A stretch of 52,548 nucleotides of DNA from positions 1-52,548 of the forward strand of contig NZ_JAHHZN010000027.1 in NCBI RefSeq assembly GCF_018760735.1. The letters are read 5' to 3'. The notes under the pieces were generated by a model, which worked only from the letters and a program-made list of their open reading frames with translations, was not told where the DNA came from and did no database searches. Position numbers and translations under genes: made by a program. The DNA comes from Hymenobacter piscis. GTDB taxonomy: Bacteria; Bacteroidota; Bacteroidia; Cytophagales; Hymenobacteraceae. Shown here in pieces: positions 19,510-28,201 of this stretch (the first letter of the stretch is position 1; each line of letters opens with the position of its first letter).

Positions 19510-19929
19510 CTAAGCTCGGGGCGGCTGCAGCAGGGTGCGGCTCCCGCGGAAGGCATACAGGGAGCCGGGGGCGGGGCGGTAGGCGCGGGCGGGCCACGCT
19601 ACGGGCCGGGGCCGCGTGACCGTCAGGGCCGGATTCGGCACCACAAAGCTCACCGGCACGCAGTTATGATGCTGGTGCTCCAAAGGAAGCTTCTGGTGGT
19701 CCTGGGCGTCGCGGGAGGAGACGGGGTTGCGGTGGTGGCGGGCACCCTGGGGGCCGTAGTGCAGGGCCAGAAACGCCAGGGGCGAGAGGCGGCCGCCGGC
19801 CAGGGCGCGGTGGTAGCGGTAGTGGCGGGCCAGCTCGGGCAGCTTGGTCAGCTCCGCGAAGTCGTTGCGGGGCACCAGGCCACTCACAAGCATTAGCAGG
19901 CCCAGGAAAAAAGCTACCACCGGTTTCAT
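19510..19929 (-). CDS. Small His-rich exported protein, first gene of the metal-efflux operon
   Basis: A 139-residue protein with an N-terminal hydrophobic signal (MKPVVAFFLGLLMLVSG). The central part is rich in histidine (ARHYRYHRAL; GARHHRNP; DHQKLPLEHQHHNCVPV), a plausible metal-binding segment. Small His-containing exported proteins of about this size often lie at the head of CzcCBA-type operons in Bacteroidota. The ATG at 19929 is chosen because the signal begins there. A TACCTTTG box (19934-19941 on the plus strand as CAAAGGTA) ends only four bases before the ATG, suggesting a very short leader. A periplasmic metal-handling role is inference from composition and position. Confidence 0.7.
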   Translation of the reverse strand: MKPVVAFFLGLLMLVSGLVPRNDFAELTKLPELARHYRYHRALAGGRLSPLAFLALHYGPQGARHHRNPVSSRDAQDHQKLPLEHQHHNCVPVSFVVPNPALTVTRPRPVAWPARAYRPAPGSLYAFRGSRTLLQPPRA

Positions 19930-19933
19930 GGCG

Positions 19934-19941
19934 CAAAGGTA
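19934..19941 (-). promoter_or_regulatory. -7 element TACCTTTG directly before the His-rich protein gene
   Basis: An exact TAnnTTTG lies four bases upstream of the ATG. No good -33 TTTG is present at 19-21 bases. If used, the transcript would be leaderless or nearly so. The match could be chance. Confidence 0.35.
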
Positions 19942-20096
19942 GCGGCCCGGCTGCGGAATCAGGTAAAAAAACCGCTGCAAGGCGAAATTTGGAACTGATC
20001 TGAATTTAGACACCCCGAATCCGGCCACTCGTCTGCCAGGCTGTTAGTCCCAGGGCCGGAGCCGCCGCGGCTCGGTCTGCCGCTGGCAGCCGCCCT

Positions 20097-20171
20097 GGGT
20101 GCCCGCACGTACGCCTCCATCCCAACGGAGGCACAACCACCGGCGGGGCGGGTGCGTACGTGTGGGCACCC
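20097..20171 (+). promoter_or_regulatory. Nested hairpins upstream of the phospholipase C-like gene
   Basis: GGGTGCCCGCACGTACGC (20097-20114) pairs with 20154-20171 over 18 bases with one G-U. A second hairpin with GCCTCC/GGAGGC arms (20113-20118 and 20127-20132) sits inside it. There is no T run, so it is not a standard terminator. It ends 37 bases before the ATG and could be an RNA leader structure or a DNA cruciform or operator between divergent genes. It matches no riboswitch I know. Confidence 0.5.
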
Positions 20172-20208
20172 ACGGCAGAGCTTATGCGCCCGGCCGGGCG
20201 CTTTGTCT

Positions 20209-21486
20209 ATGTTAAAATGGATTGTTGTTGTGGTTGCGTTGCTGAGCCTAGCCACGCATCCGGCTTCGGCCTACTCGGTGCTCACCCACCAGGCCAACGT
20301 AGATTCCACCTGGGAGCCCTGCCTGCTGCCGCTGCTGCAGAGCCGCTACCCCGGTGCTACCGCCGAGGAACTGCTCGAGGCCAAGGCCTACGCCTACGGG
20401 GGCTCCATTTTGCAGGACATGGGCTATTATCCCTTCGGCTCGGAGCTGTTCACCAACCTCACGCACTACGTGCGCAGCGGCGACTTCGTGCGCAACCTGC
20501 TCGAGGAGGCCCGTGGGCGCAACGAGTACGCCTTCGCTCTGGGTGCCCTGGCCCACTACGCGGCCGACATCAACGGCCACCCTGCCGGCACCAACAAGGC
20601 CATGCCCAGCGTGTACCCCGAGCTCCAGGCAAAATTCGGCAACAGCATCACCTACGAGGAGGCTCCTATTCAGCATACCCAGCTGGAATTTGCCTTCGAT
20701 GTGGTGCAGGTAGCTTCGGGGCGCTACCGCACGGCCGACTACCAGCGCTCCATCGGCTTTAAGGTAGATAAGCCGGTGCTGGAGCGGGCCTTTCTGAAGA
20801 CCTACGGGCTGGAGCTGGGCCAGGTGATTTTCAATGTGGACCTGGCCGTGAGCTCGTTCCGGTTTGCCGTGCGCAGCCTCATTCCCATTGCCAGCCGGGC
20901 CGCGTGGCAGTCGAAGAAGGGCGATATCCGCAAGGGAGTGCCCCAGGCCCGCCGCCGCGAGTACGTGTACAAGGAGAGCGAGCGGGAATACCGTAAGCGC
21001 TACGGCAGCGACTATGAGCACCCCGGCACCGGGGCCCGCATTCTGTCGTACTTCATCCGGGTACTGCCCAAAATCGGACCCCTCAAGCCCTTCGCCTTCA
21101 AACTGCCGACCCCGGAGGCGCAGCAACTGTTTCGGGCCAGCTTCCGCGAGGTGCTCAAGGATTATTGCCGCCACCTGGAGGCCCAGCCCCGCGATACGGC
21201 TGCCCCCGCGTCCCCGCTGCCCAACACCGATTTCGATACCGGCCGCCCTACCAGAATCGGGGAGTACGCCCTCACCGACGCCACATACGGCGAGTGGCTG
21301 CGCAAACTGGCCGACAAGAAGTTTGAGTACCTGTCGGCCGCGCAGAAAAGCAACCTGCTGGCCTTTTTCCAGAACGCAGCCCAGGCTCCGGTGGATGAGG
21401 ATGAAAAGGAGCAGGATAAGCGCCGGGAAACTCAGGCGGCGCTCCGGGCCCTGCAGGCTACCGAGCCGGCGGCCGGCAGGCCCTGA
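20209..21486 (+). CDS. Zinc-dependent phospholipase C-like secreted protein
   Basis: A 425-residue exported protein (signal peptide MLKWIVVVVALLSLATHPASA). The mature region AYSVLTHQANVDSTW ... GGSILQDMGYYPFG ... NLTHYVRSGDFV ... ALGALAHYAADINGHP carries the H-x3-D and later His ligands of the zinc-dependent phospholipase C / S1-P1 nuclease fold. The C-terminal 200 residues are charged and helical with an Asp/Glu/Lys-rich end. The start is set at the signal peptide; upstream codons fall in the nested hairpin. It may hydrolyse phospholipids outside the cytoplasm, but activity on other phosphodiesters is possible. It faces the TolC gene of the second RND operon convergently. Confidence 0.75.
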   Translation: MLKWIVVVVALLSLATHPASAYSVLTHQANVDSTWEPCLLPLLQSRYPGATAEELLEAKAYAYGGSILQDMGYYPFGSELFTNLTHYVRSGDFVRNLLEEARGRNEYAFALGALAHYAADINGHPAGTNKAMPSVYPELQAKFGNSITYEEAPIQHTQLEFAFDVVQVASGRYRTADYQRSIGFKVDKPVLERAFLKTYGLELGQVIFNVDLAVSSFRFAVRSLIPIASRAAWQSKKGDIRKGVPQARRREYVYKESEREYRKRYGSDYEHPGTGARILSYFIRVLPKIGPLKPFAFKLPTPEAQQLFRASFREVLKDYCRHLEAQPRDTAAPASPLPNTDFDTGRPTRIGEYALTDATYGEWLRKLADKKFEYLSAAQKSNLLAFFQNAAQAPVDEDEKEQDKRRETQAALRALQATEPAAGRP

Positions 21487-21555
21487 GTCCGGGTCCAGAG
21501 CCGGGGCCGTAACGGCTTGCTGGGAAGCTGCCCCGCCGAGGCAACCGGGGAGATA

Positions 21556-22986
21556 CTAGGGCTGCGTTTGCGGCTCGCGCACCAGGCCGCTGCTGAGGCG
21601 GCGCAGAATGATTTCGGCCTGCTTGGCCTGGTAGCGGATATCGAGCAGGCGGGTTTCGGCTTGGAGCTGGGTGCGCTGGGCTTCGCGCAGGGCCAGGGGC
21701 GTGAGCAGGCCCAGGCGGTAGCGTTCCAGGGCAATGGCCACGTTTTCGCGGGCCAGCAGAATGTTCGATTCCTCCAGCTCCAGCAGCTGCAAGCGGTTCA
21801 GGTACTGGGCCCAGGCCTGTTCGGCTTCGGCGTCGAGCCGGAGCTGAACCTGCTCGAGCTGGAGCTGACTCTGGTCTTCGTAGATGCGGGCATTTTGCTC
21901 CTGGCGGTTCTTGTTGAAGCCGTCGAAGATGGGAATGGAGGCCACCAGACCGTAGTTGAAGCCGTTGGTGAGGGTGGTGGTGGTGCCCAGCTCCCGGGTG
22001 CCGGGCAGGAAGGCGGCCCCGTTGAAGTTGCTGTTGCGGCTGTAGCCGGAAGTGAGGCCCACCTGCGGAAACCGGGAGGCCCGCACCAGCCGCCGGTCGT
22101 AGGTGGCCACGGCCGTGTTGGTAAGCGCCTGTTGCAGGCGGGGGTTGTTCTGGCGGATGGCAGCCAGCACACTCTCGCGCTCCAGGTTGCGGGCCACCAC
22201 AATAGAATCCTGGGGCCGGAAGTCGAGATTGGGGTTGCGGCCCAGCAGGTTGTTGAGGTTAATTTTAGCCGTTTTCAGGGCTTCCTGCTGCTGAATGAGG
22301 ACCGAGCGGTCGGCGTTGTAATCGACCCGGGCGGTCAGCACTTCCACCTTGGCACTCACGCCCACGTCCACCCGCGCCTGGGTCAGGTCGATGCGGGCCT
22401 GGCCGATTTTGAGGGCTTCCTCGATGGAATAAATCTTGCCGGATTCGCGCACCACCACGAAGTAGGCATCGGTGATGCTGGCCACGGTTTCCTCCACCAC
22501 GGCGCGCGTCAGCTGGCGCTGCCCTTGCTCCAGGCTCCGGAGCCGGTCGTAGGCGATGAACATGCCCAGGCCATCAAAAATCGTCCAGGTGGCCGCGACG
22601 TTGGCCTGGAGCTGGTTGGTGGGCACGTTGTTGTTGGTGCGCGGGTCACCCTGGCTGAACTCCTGGCGCAGGTTGTTGCGGTTGAAGTTGCGCACGAAGT
22701 TGCCGGCCACTACGGGCAACTGGCCGGCGTTGCCGCGGGTTACTTCGTTTTCGGCCACGCGCTCATCCTGGCGGGAAACGCGGATGGCGTAGTTGTTTTC
22801 CACCCCCAGGCGGATGGCCTCGGCCAGGGAGAGGGGTGGGGCAGGGGCCACGGTGGCGGGCTTCTCCGTCTGGGGCTTGCTCTGGGGTTGGGTGGTCGTC
22901 TCGCTGCGGGAAGGCAGCACCGGCTGCTGGGCCAGCAGGGGCGGGGCGGCCGTCAGCAGGAAAACCGAAAGGGACAGGAAACGCAT
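21556..22986 (-). CDS. TolC-family outer-membrane efflux protein
   Basis: A 476-residue channel subunit with signal peptide MRFLSLSVFLLTAAPPLLAQ and a low-complexity Thr/Gln/Pro linker. The TolC fold begins at LSLAEAIRLGVENNYAIRVSRQD, and the second repeat starts near ESVLAAIRQNNPRLQQAL. The segment RFPQVGLTSGYSRNSNFNGAAF is beta-barrel-like. It is the last gene of an adaptor-pump-channel operon, 51 bases downstream of the RND pump gene. The ATG at MRFLS is preferred over one four codons upstream. Confidence 0.92.
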   Translation of the reverse strand: MRFLSLSVFLLTAAPPLLAQQPVLPSRSETTTQPQSKPQTEKPATVAPAPPLSLAEAIRLGVENNYAIRVSRQDERVAENEVTRGNAGQLPVVAGNFVRNFNRNNLRQEFSQGDPRTNNNVPTNQLQANVAATWTIFDGLGMFIAYDRLRSLEQGQRQLTRAVVEETVASITDAYFVVVRESGKIYSIEEALKIGQARIDLTQARVDVGVSAKVEVLTARVDYNADRSVLIQQQEALKTAKINLNNLLGRNPNLDFRPQDSIVVARNLERESVLAAIRQNNPRLQQALTNTAVATYDRRLVRASRFPQVGLTSGYSRNSNFNGAAFLPGTRELGTTTTLTNGFNYGLVASIPIFDGFNKNRQEQNARIYEDQSQLQLEQVQLRLDAEAEQAWAQYLNRLQLLELEESNILLARENVAIALERYRLGLLTPLALREAQRTQLQAETRLLDIRYQAKQAEIILRRLSSGLVREPQTQP

Positions 22987-23037
22987 GGAGGTTATCAACG
23001 GCGAAAGCGAGAATGAAACGGCGGCCCGCCAGCGGCC

Positions 23038-26000
23038 CTAGGCAGGCACGGCCTCCTGTTCTTCAGGGGTCGGCTGGCGGTGCTTTTTGGCCGTAGCGAA
23101 GTAGGAGTACATCACCGGCACGACGTAGAGCGTGAGCACGGTGGCGAAAAACAGGCCGCCCACCACCCCGATGCCCATGGCCCGGCGGCTGAGCGCACCC
23201 GCGCCCGTGGCCACGGCAATGGGCAGAATGCCCAGGATGGCGCACAGGCTGGTCATCAGGATGGGGCGGAAGCGGGCCGTGGCGCCTTCCACCAGGCCCG
23301 TCATGTAATCCATGCCCTGCTCTACCTGCTGGTTGGCAAATTCGACAATGAGAATGCCGTTTTTCGTTACCAGCCCGATGAGCATGATGATGCCGATCTG
23401 GGAGAACAGGTTGAGCGTCTGGTTGAAGTACCACAAACTCAGCAGGGCCCCGCTCAAAGCCAGCGGCACCGTGGCCATGATGATAACCGGGTCGCGGAAG
23501 CTCTCGAACTGGGCCGCCAGCACCAGATAGATCAGGATGAGGGCCAGGCCGAAGGCGAACAGCAGGGAGGAGGAACTTTCCTGGAAGTCGCGGGAGGCGC
23601 CGGCCAGCTCGGTGGAGTAGGTGTCGTCGAGGGTTTTGTCGGCAATGGCCTGCATGGCGGCAATACCGTCGCCCAGGGTCTGGCCGGGGGCCAGGGAGGC
23701 CGAGAAGGTGGCCGCGTTGTAGCGGTTGAAGCGGTAGAGCTGGGGTGGGGTGCTGCTCTCGGTGAGCGTAATCACGTTGTCGAGCTGCACAATTTCGCCG
23801 GTCCGGCTTTTCACCGAGAGCAGGCGCACGTCCAGGGGCTGGCTGCGGTCTTCGCGGGCCACCTGCCCGATGATCTGATACTGCTTGCCGTTTTTGATGA
23901 AGTAGCCGTAGCGCTGCCCGCTCAGGCCAGCCTGCAGGGTCTGGGAAATATCCTGCACCGAGACGCCCAGGCTCTGGGCTTTGTCGCGGTTGATGTTCAC
24001 GCGCAGCTCGGGCTTGTTGAATTTCAGGTCCACGTCCACGTACTGGAAAGTGGGGTTCTGGCGGGCGGCTTCCAGGAACTGGGGCACGGCCGTGCGCAGC
24101 TTCTCGAAGTCCTGGGTCTGAATCACGAACTGCACCGGCAGCCCGCCACCCCCGCCCGAGCCGATGCTCTGGTCCTGGCTGACGGAGGTGCGGGCTGCCG
24201 TCAGGCCCTTCACGCCCGCGCTCAGCGCATCGGCAATCTGGCTCTGCGTGCGGGTACGGTCGTCGGCATCCTGGAGCAGCACCCGGGCAATGCCGGAGTT
24301 GGAGCTGCCCGACCAGCCCGGCGAGGTAACCGTGAACAGGCTGCTAAGGTCGTCGCCAGCCGAGTCGCGGGCCATCTGGGTCACCTGATCCATGTACCGG
24401 TCCATGAACTCGTAGGAGGCCCCCTCGGGGCCGGTGGCGTTCATGTTCACGCGGCTGCGGTCCTCCACCGGGGCCAGCTCCGAGGGAATGGCGCCCAGGA
24501 AAAACCAGATGCCCACGCCCGTGCCCGCCACCACCAGCCAGGCCAGCCAGCGGTTGCGCAGGAAGGTTTGCAGGCTGCTGCGGTAGCCGTTGATAACGCG
24601 CTGAAAAAAGGGCTCGGTTTTGCGGTAGAACCAGTTATGGGTTTCCTGGCGCTTGAGCAGCCGCGAGCACATCATGGGCGTGAGCGTGAGCGACACGAAG
24701 GCCGAAATCAGTACCGAGCCGGCCACCACAATGCCGAACTCCCGGAACAGGCGGCCGGTAATCCCACTCAGGAATACTACCGGCAGAAACACGGCTGCCA
24801 GTACCACCGTGGTACTCACCACGGCCATCAGGATTTCCTCCGAGCCCTTGATGGCAGCTTCACGCGGTTCCTCACCGTCCTCGATGCGCGAATAAATGTT
24901 TTCCAGCACCACAATGGCGTCATCCACCACCAGCCCGATGGCCAGCACCACGCCCAGCAGGGTGAGCACGTTGATGGAGAAATCCATCAGGTACATCACG
25001 AAGAAAATCCCGATCAGCGACACCGGAATGGCCACGATGGGGATGAGCGTGGAGCGCCAGTCGCGCAGGAACAGGAAGATGATAATGACCACCAGCACGA
25101 AGGCCTCGATGAGCGTGTGCTCGACCTCGCTGATGGATTTGCGGATGAAAATGGAGTAATCAATGGCCTGGCGTAGTTCCAAGTCATCGGGCAGGTCCTT
25201 GCCGAACTGCTCGATGCGCTTGTTGAACTCGTCGGCAATATCAATCTGGTTGGAGCCGGGCTGCGGAATCACGGCCAGGGCCACGCCGGGCACCCCGTTC
25301 ACCCGGAAAATCGTCTGGTCGTTTTCGGGGTAGAGCTCGGCGTAGCCAATGTCTGACATGTGCACCAGCGACGAGGCGTCGCGGCGGATGATGAGGTTGT
25401 TGAAGTCCTCCACCGAGGTGAGGCGGCCCATGGTGCGCAGGGTGAGCTGGGTGGCCTGGCCCTGCACCGTGCCGCTGGGCAGCTCCACGTTCTCGCGGGC
25501 CAGGGCCTGCTGAATTTCCACCGGACTCACGCTCAGGGCCGCGAGCTTGACGGGGTCGAGCCAGAGGCGCATGGAGTATTTCCGCTCCCCGTACACCCGG
25601 ATTTCCGACACGCCCGGAATGGTCTGGAGGCGCTCCTTGAGGGTATTGTTGGCGTAGTCGGTGAGTTCGAGCAGGGTGCGGCGGTTGGAGCTCAGGTAGG
25701 TCAGCACGATGGGCTGGGAGTCAGCGTTGGCCTTGCTCACGGTGGCCGGGTCCATGTCGCGCGGCAGGCGGCCCTGCACCCCCGATACCTTGTCGCGCAC
25801 GTCGTTGGCGGCCGTTTCCAGGTCGGCGTCAAGGTCGAATTCCACCTTGATGCTGGCCCGGCCGTCGCGGGAGTTGGAGGTCAGGTTTTTGATACCCTGC
25901 ACGCCGTTGATGGCCTCCTCGAGCACCTCCGTTACCTGGCTTTGCATCACGTCGGCCGAGGCCCCGGTGTAGCTGGCCGACACGCTGATGATGGGCGGGT

Positions 26001-26121
26001 CCACGCTCGGATACTCGCGGATGCTCAGGTACCGAAACCCAATCACCCCGAAAATGACAATCACCAGGCTCATCACAAGAGCGAGAACCGGCCGGTTGAT
26101 ACTAGTTGATGATAAACTCAT
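23038..26121 (-). CDS. HAE1-type RND multidrug efflux pump (AcrB/MexB-like)
   Basis: A 1027-residue, 12-helix proton antiporter. The fourth-helix motif GLVVDDAIVVLEN with the paired Asp marks the hydrophobe/amphiphile (HAE) class rather than the metal class next door. Other marks are SINRPVLALVMSLVIVIFG at the N-terminus, YPSVDPPIISVSASYTGASADVM, and VTKNGILIVEFANQ in the second half. It expels drugs, detergents or lipids through the TolC protein encoded downstream. The docking-domain and porter-domain lengths look normal. The substrate range cannot be read from sequence. Confidence 0.96.
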   Translation of the reverse strand: MSLSSTSINRPVLALVMSLVIVIFGVIGFRYLSIREYPSVDPPIISVSASYTGASADVMQSQVTEVLEEAINGVQGIKNLTSNSRDGRASIKVEFDLDADLETAANDVRDKVSGVQGRLPRDMDPATVSKANADSQPIVLTYLSSNRRTLLELTDYANNTLKERLQTIPGVSEIRVYGERKYSMRLWLDPVKLAALSVSPVEIQQALARENVELPSGTVQGQATQLTLRTMGRLTSVEDFNNLIIRRDASSLVHMSDIGYAELYPENDQTIFRVNGVPGVALAVIPQPGSNQIDIADEFNKRIEQFGKDLPDDLELRQAIDYSIFIRKSISEVEHTLIEAFVLVVIIIFLFLRDWRSTLIPIVAIPVSLIGIFFVMYLMDFSINVLTLLGVVLAIGLVVDDAIVVLENIYSRIEDGEEPREAAIKGSEEILMAVVSTTVVLAAVFLPVVFLSGITGRLFREFGIVVAGSVLISAFVSLTLTPMMCSRLLKRQETHNWFYRKTEPFFQRVINGYRSSLQTFLRNRWLAWLVVAGTGVGIWFFLGAIPSELAPVEDRSRVNMNATGPEGASYEFMDRYMDQVTQMARDSAGDDLSSLFTVTSPGWSGSSNSGIARVLLQDADDRTRTQSQIADALSAGVKGLTAARTSVSQDQSIGSGGGGGLPVQFVIQTQDFEKLRTAVPQFLEAARQNPTFQYVDVDLKFNKPELRVNINRDKAQSLGVSVQDISQTLQAGLSGQRYGYFIKNGKQYQIIGQVAREDRSQPLDVRLLSVKSRTGEIVQLDNVITLTESSTPPQLYRFNRYNAATFSASLAPGQTLGDGIAAMQAIADKTLDDTYSTELAGASRDFQESSSSLLFAFGLALILIYLVLAAQFESFRDPVIIMATVPLALSGALLSLWYFNQTLNLFSQIGIIMLIGLVTKNGILIVEFANQQVEQGMDYMTGLVEGATARFRPILMTSLCAILGILPIAVATGAGALSRRAMGIGVVGGLFFATVLTLYVVPVMYSYFATAKKHRQPTPEEQEAVPA

Positions 26122-26198
26122 GGGCTATTTCACGCAGGAACTCGGGGTGGGGCGCAGGGGCTGGCAGCAAAAAGCGGCTGTGGCCGCCCGCGGAAAGG

Positions 26199-27344
26199 CT
26201 ATTTGGTCACGCGCACGGCGTCGCCGGGCTTCACCTGCAGAATGCCGGTGCGAATCACGGAGTCGCCCACGGCCAGGCCGTCGGTGACCTGAATCAGCTT
26301 GTCGGAGCGCATGCCGATTTTGATTTTGCGGGGTTCCATTTTGCCGTTCTTCACGGTGTACACGCTGTAGCCGGCGGCTTCCGGCACCACCGATTCGGTA
26401 GGCACCTGCAGGGCCCCTTGGGTTTCGCCGAGCTCGAGGTTCACCTTCACGAAAGCGCCGGGGCGCAGCTCGTTCCGGGTATTGGCGTAGCGGGCGCGCA
26501 CCGTCTGGGTGCGGCTCACCGGGTCAATCTGCGGGTCGAGGGCGTATACTTTGGCTTTGAATTTCTGGTTGGAGGCTTCGTCGGTGATGGTGATGGGGTC
26601 ACTGAGTTTCACGAGGCGGGCGAAGCGGCCGGGTACGGCAAACTCAATTTTCACCGGCTTCACCTTGGAAAGCGTGGTGATGTCGGTGCCGGGGCTTACG
26701 TAGGTGCCTACCGTGGCGGTGGTCAGACCCAGCACCCCATCGAAGGGGGCCCGGATGGTGGATTTGGCCAGCGTGGCCCGCAGGGCGCCCAGGTCGGCCT
26801 GGGCCGTGAGCAGCTGGTTGTTGGCCTGCTCGTACTCCTGGGCGCTGATGTATTCCTTGTCGAGGAGGGTGCGCTGACGCTTTTCCTGGTCGCGGTAGAG
26901 CTTGATGTTGTACTCCTGCTTGCGCAAAGCGGCCTGAATTTCGGCGGAGTTGATGGTTACCAGCACCTGTCCCTGGCGCACCGGCTGGCCTTCGCGCAGG
27001 TTGAGACGGGTGATTTTGCCAGCTACTTCGCTTTTTATCACCACTGATTCCTCGGCCAGCACTGAGCCTGTGGCGGCCACGGCGTCGGCCAGGTTGGTGG
27101 CTTGCACCACGTATACTTCCACCGGCAGGGCCGGTCCAGCCTGGGCAGGACCACCGTTGCTTTTGCCGCCCTTGGCCGCGCCGCCTTTGCCGCCCTTGGC
27201 TTCGGGGGAAGGGAAATATTTCATTTTGGCAAACACCAGACCGCCAACCACCGCCAGGGCCACTAGCAGCCAAAGGATGCGGCGGCCGGCTTTGCCGGAG
27301 CGCTCTTCCGCTACTTCTGATTCAGTATATTCCTGGGTTTGCAT
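26199..27344 (-). CDS. Efflux RND periplasmic adaptor (HlyD/AcrA-like)
   Basis: A 381-residue membrane-fusion protein anchored by one helix (RRILWLLVALAVVGGLVFA), not by lipid. A Gly/Lys-rich linker (EAKGGKGGAAKGGKSNGG) is followed by the barrel start, lipoyl halves (EVAGKITRLNLREGQPVRQGQVLVTIN; APFDGVLGLTTATVGTYVSPGTDITTL) and a helical hairpin. The gene is first in the adaptor-pump-channel operon, with 77 bases before the pump. The ATG at MQTQEYTESEVAEE is chosen; another in-frame ATG 17 codons upstream cannot be excluded. The unusually basic and flexible linker is worth noting. Confidence 0.92.
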   Translation of the reverse strand: MQTQEYTESEVAEERSGKAGRRILWLLVALAVVGGLVFAKMKYFPSPEAKGGKGGAAKGGKSNGGPAQAGPALPVEVYVVQATNLADAVAATGSVLAEESVVIKSEVAGKITRLNLREGQPVRQGQVLVTINSAEIQAALRKQEYNIKLYRDQEKRQRTLLDKEYISAQEYEQANNQLLTAQADLGALRATLAKSTIRAPFDGVLGLTTATVGTYVSPGTDITTLSKVKPVKIEFAVPGRFARLVKLSDPITITDEASNQKFKAKVYALDPQIDPVSRTQTVRARYANTRNELRPGAFVKVNLELGETQGALQVPTESVVPEAAGYSVYTVKNGKMEPRKIKIGMRSDKLIQVTDGLAVGDSVIRTGILQVKPGDAVRVTK

Positions 27345-27690
27345 GGAGCGTGTCGGGGTTGGTTGCCGGGCGGCGGAGCCCGTGGTAGTTTTCACAACGC
27401 AAGGCCCCGGTCGCAGGTTGGAGTCCGGCGGTATCGGAATGGATAACGGGGGTAAGACACAGAAAATAGGGCCGGGTTGCGTCGATGGCGGAATGGGGAG
27501 GTGGTGGAGTGGTGAAATGGGGAGGTGGTGAAATGGTGAGTTTGACGGGCGGTTTGTCCTACTTGCGCACCTGGTTAGTACTTCAGAGTATCTCAGCCAT
27601 CAAGCCGGCTTTCCGCTCATCTCCCGTATCGAATATTTTACTTACTACTCACTTCCCACTTCCCACTCCTCACTCCTCACTCCTCCGCCC
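27345..27690. other. Divergent intergenic region with octamer and heptamer repeats
   Basis: No gene is present in this 346-base gap. At 27488-27540 there are 8-base units (GAGGTGGT, GGAGTGGT, GAAATGGG, GAGGTGGT, GAAATGGT). At about 27645-27686 there is a 7-base series (CACTTCC, CACTTCC, CACTCCT, CACTCCT, CACTCCT), roughly complementary to the first. Promoters for the adaptor gene and the alkyltransferase-like gene must lie here, but no clear TTTG/TAnnTTTG pair was found. Confidence 0.65.
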
Positions 27691-28044
27691 ATGATTCCCC
27701 GCAACCCGACCGAAGCCCAGCGTAATTTCTTTCAGGAGGTCCACGAGGTGGTGCGGCTGGTGCCGGCGGGCCGGGTGACCACGTACGGAGCCATTGCCCA
27801 CTACCTGGGCGCCCGGCACGGCGCGCGCATGGTGGGCTGGGCCATGATGGCCGCCCACACCGCCAACGAGTACGTGCCGGCTCACCGCGTCATCAACCGC
27901 CACGGGCAGCTGACGGGCCGCCTGCACTTTGCCACGCCCACGGCCATGCAGGAAGCCCTGGAAGCAGAAGGCGTGCGGGTAGTGGAAGACCAGGTGCAGA
28001 CGTTCAATACCCTGTTCTGGGACCCGGCGGCCGAGTTGGAGTAG
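27691..28044 (+). CDS. Alkyltransferase-like (ATL) protein, MGMT family without reactive cysteine
   Basis: A 117-residue protein with the DNA-binding fold of O6-alkylguanine-DNA alkyltransferases: VRLVPAGRVTTYGAIAHYLGARHGARMVGWAMMA. The active site that reads PCHRV in true transferases is PAHRV here (A64), followed by INRHGQLTGR. Alkyltransferase-like proteins, which have Trp or Ala at this place, bind O6-alkylguanine and hand it to nucleotide excision repair rather than removing the alkyl group. The protein is therefore expected to flag alkylated bases. The size, without the N-terminal MGMT domain, also fits ATL. The gene ends in a good hairpin terminator. Confidence 0.9.
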   Translation: MIPRNPTEAQRNFFQEVHEVVRLVPAGRVTTYGAIAHYLGARHGARMVGWAMMAAHTANEYVPAHRVINRHGQLTGRLHFATPTAMQEALEAEGVRVVEDQVQTFNTLFWDPAAELE

Positions 28045-28122
28045 GCGGCGGAGTCTGTTCAACCGGGGGCGCGCGTTTGCCCCTGGTATATTGGTCGGGC
28101 TATACTCAGCCGAGTGTCTCCT

Positions 28123-28166
28123 ATCTGCAAAGAGCCGCACCGGTAGCGGGGCGGCTCTTTGCAGAT
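28123..28166. terminator. 16-bp perfect hairpin between convergent genes
   Basis: ATCTGCAAAGAGCCGC (28123-28138) pairs exactly with 28151-28166 around a 12-base loop. It lies between the ends of the alkyltransferase-like gene and the response-regulator gene and can serve both, though the T run is weak. Confidence 0.7.
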
Positions 28167-28201
28167 GGGCAGGACGAGGCAATCCGGGCGCCGGCTGCTG
28201 T

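Noticed and set aside
20097..20171. Known riboswitch (cobalamin, TPP, SAM or similar)
   Set aside because: None of the conserved boxes of these classes is visible; only the paired arms can be supported.
23080..25176. 698-codon plus-strand open frame opposite the HAE1 pump
   Set aside because: It is an antisense shadow with His/Gln/Gly/Ala-biased composition; the pump on the other strand has complete RND motifs.
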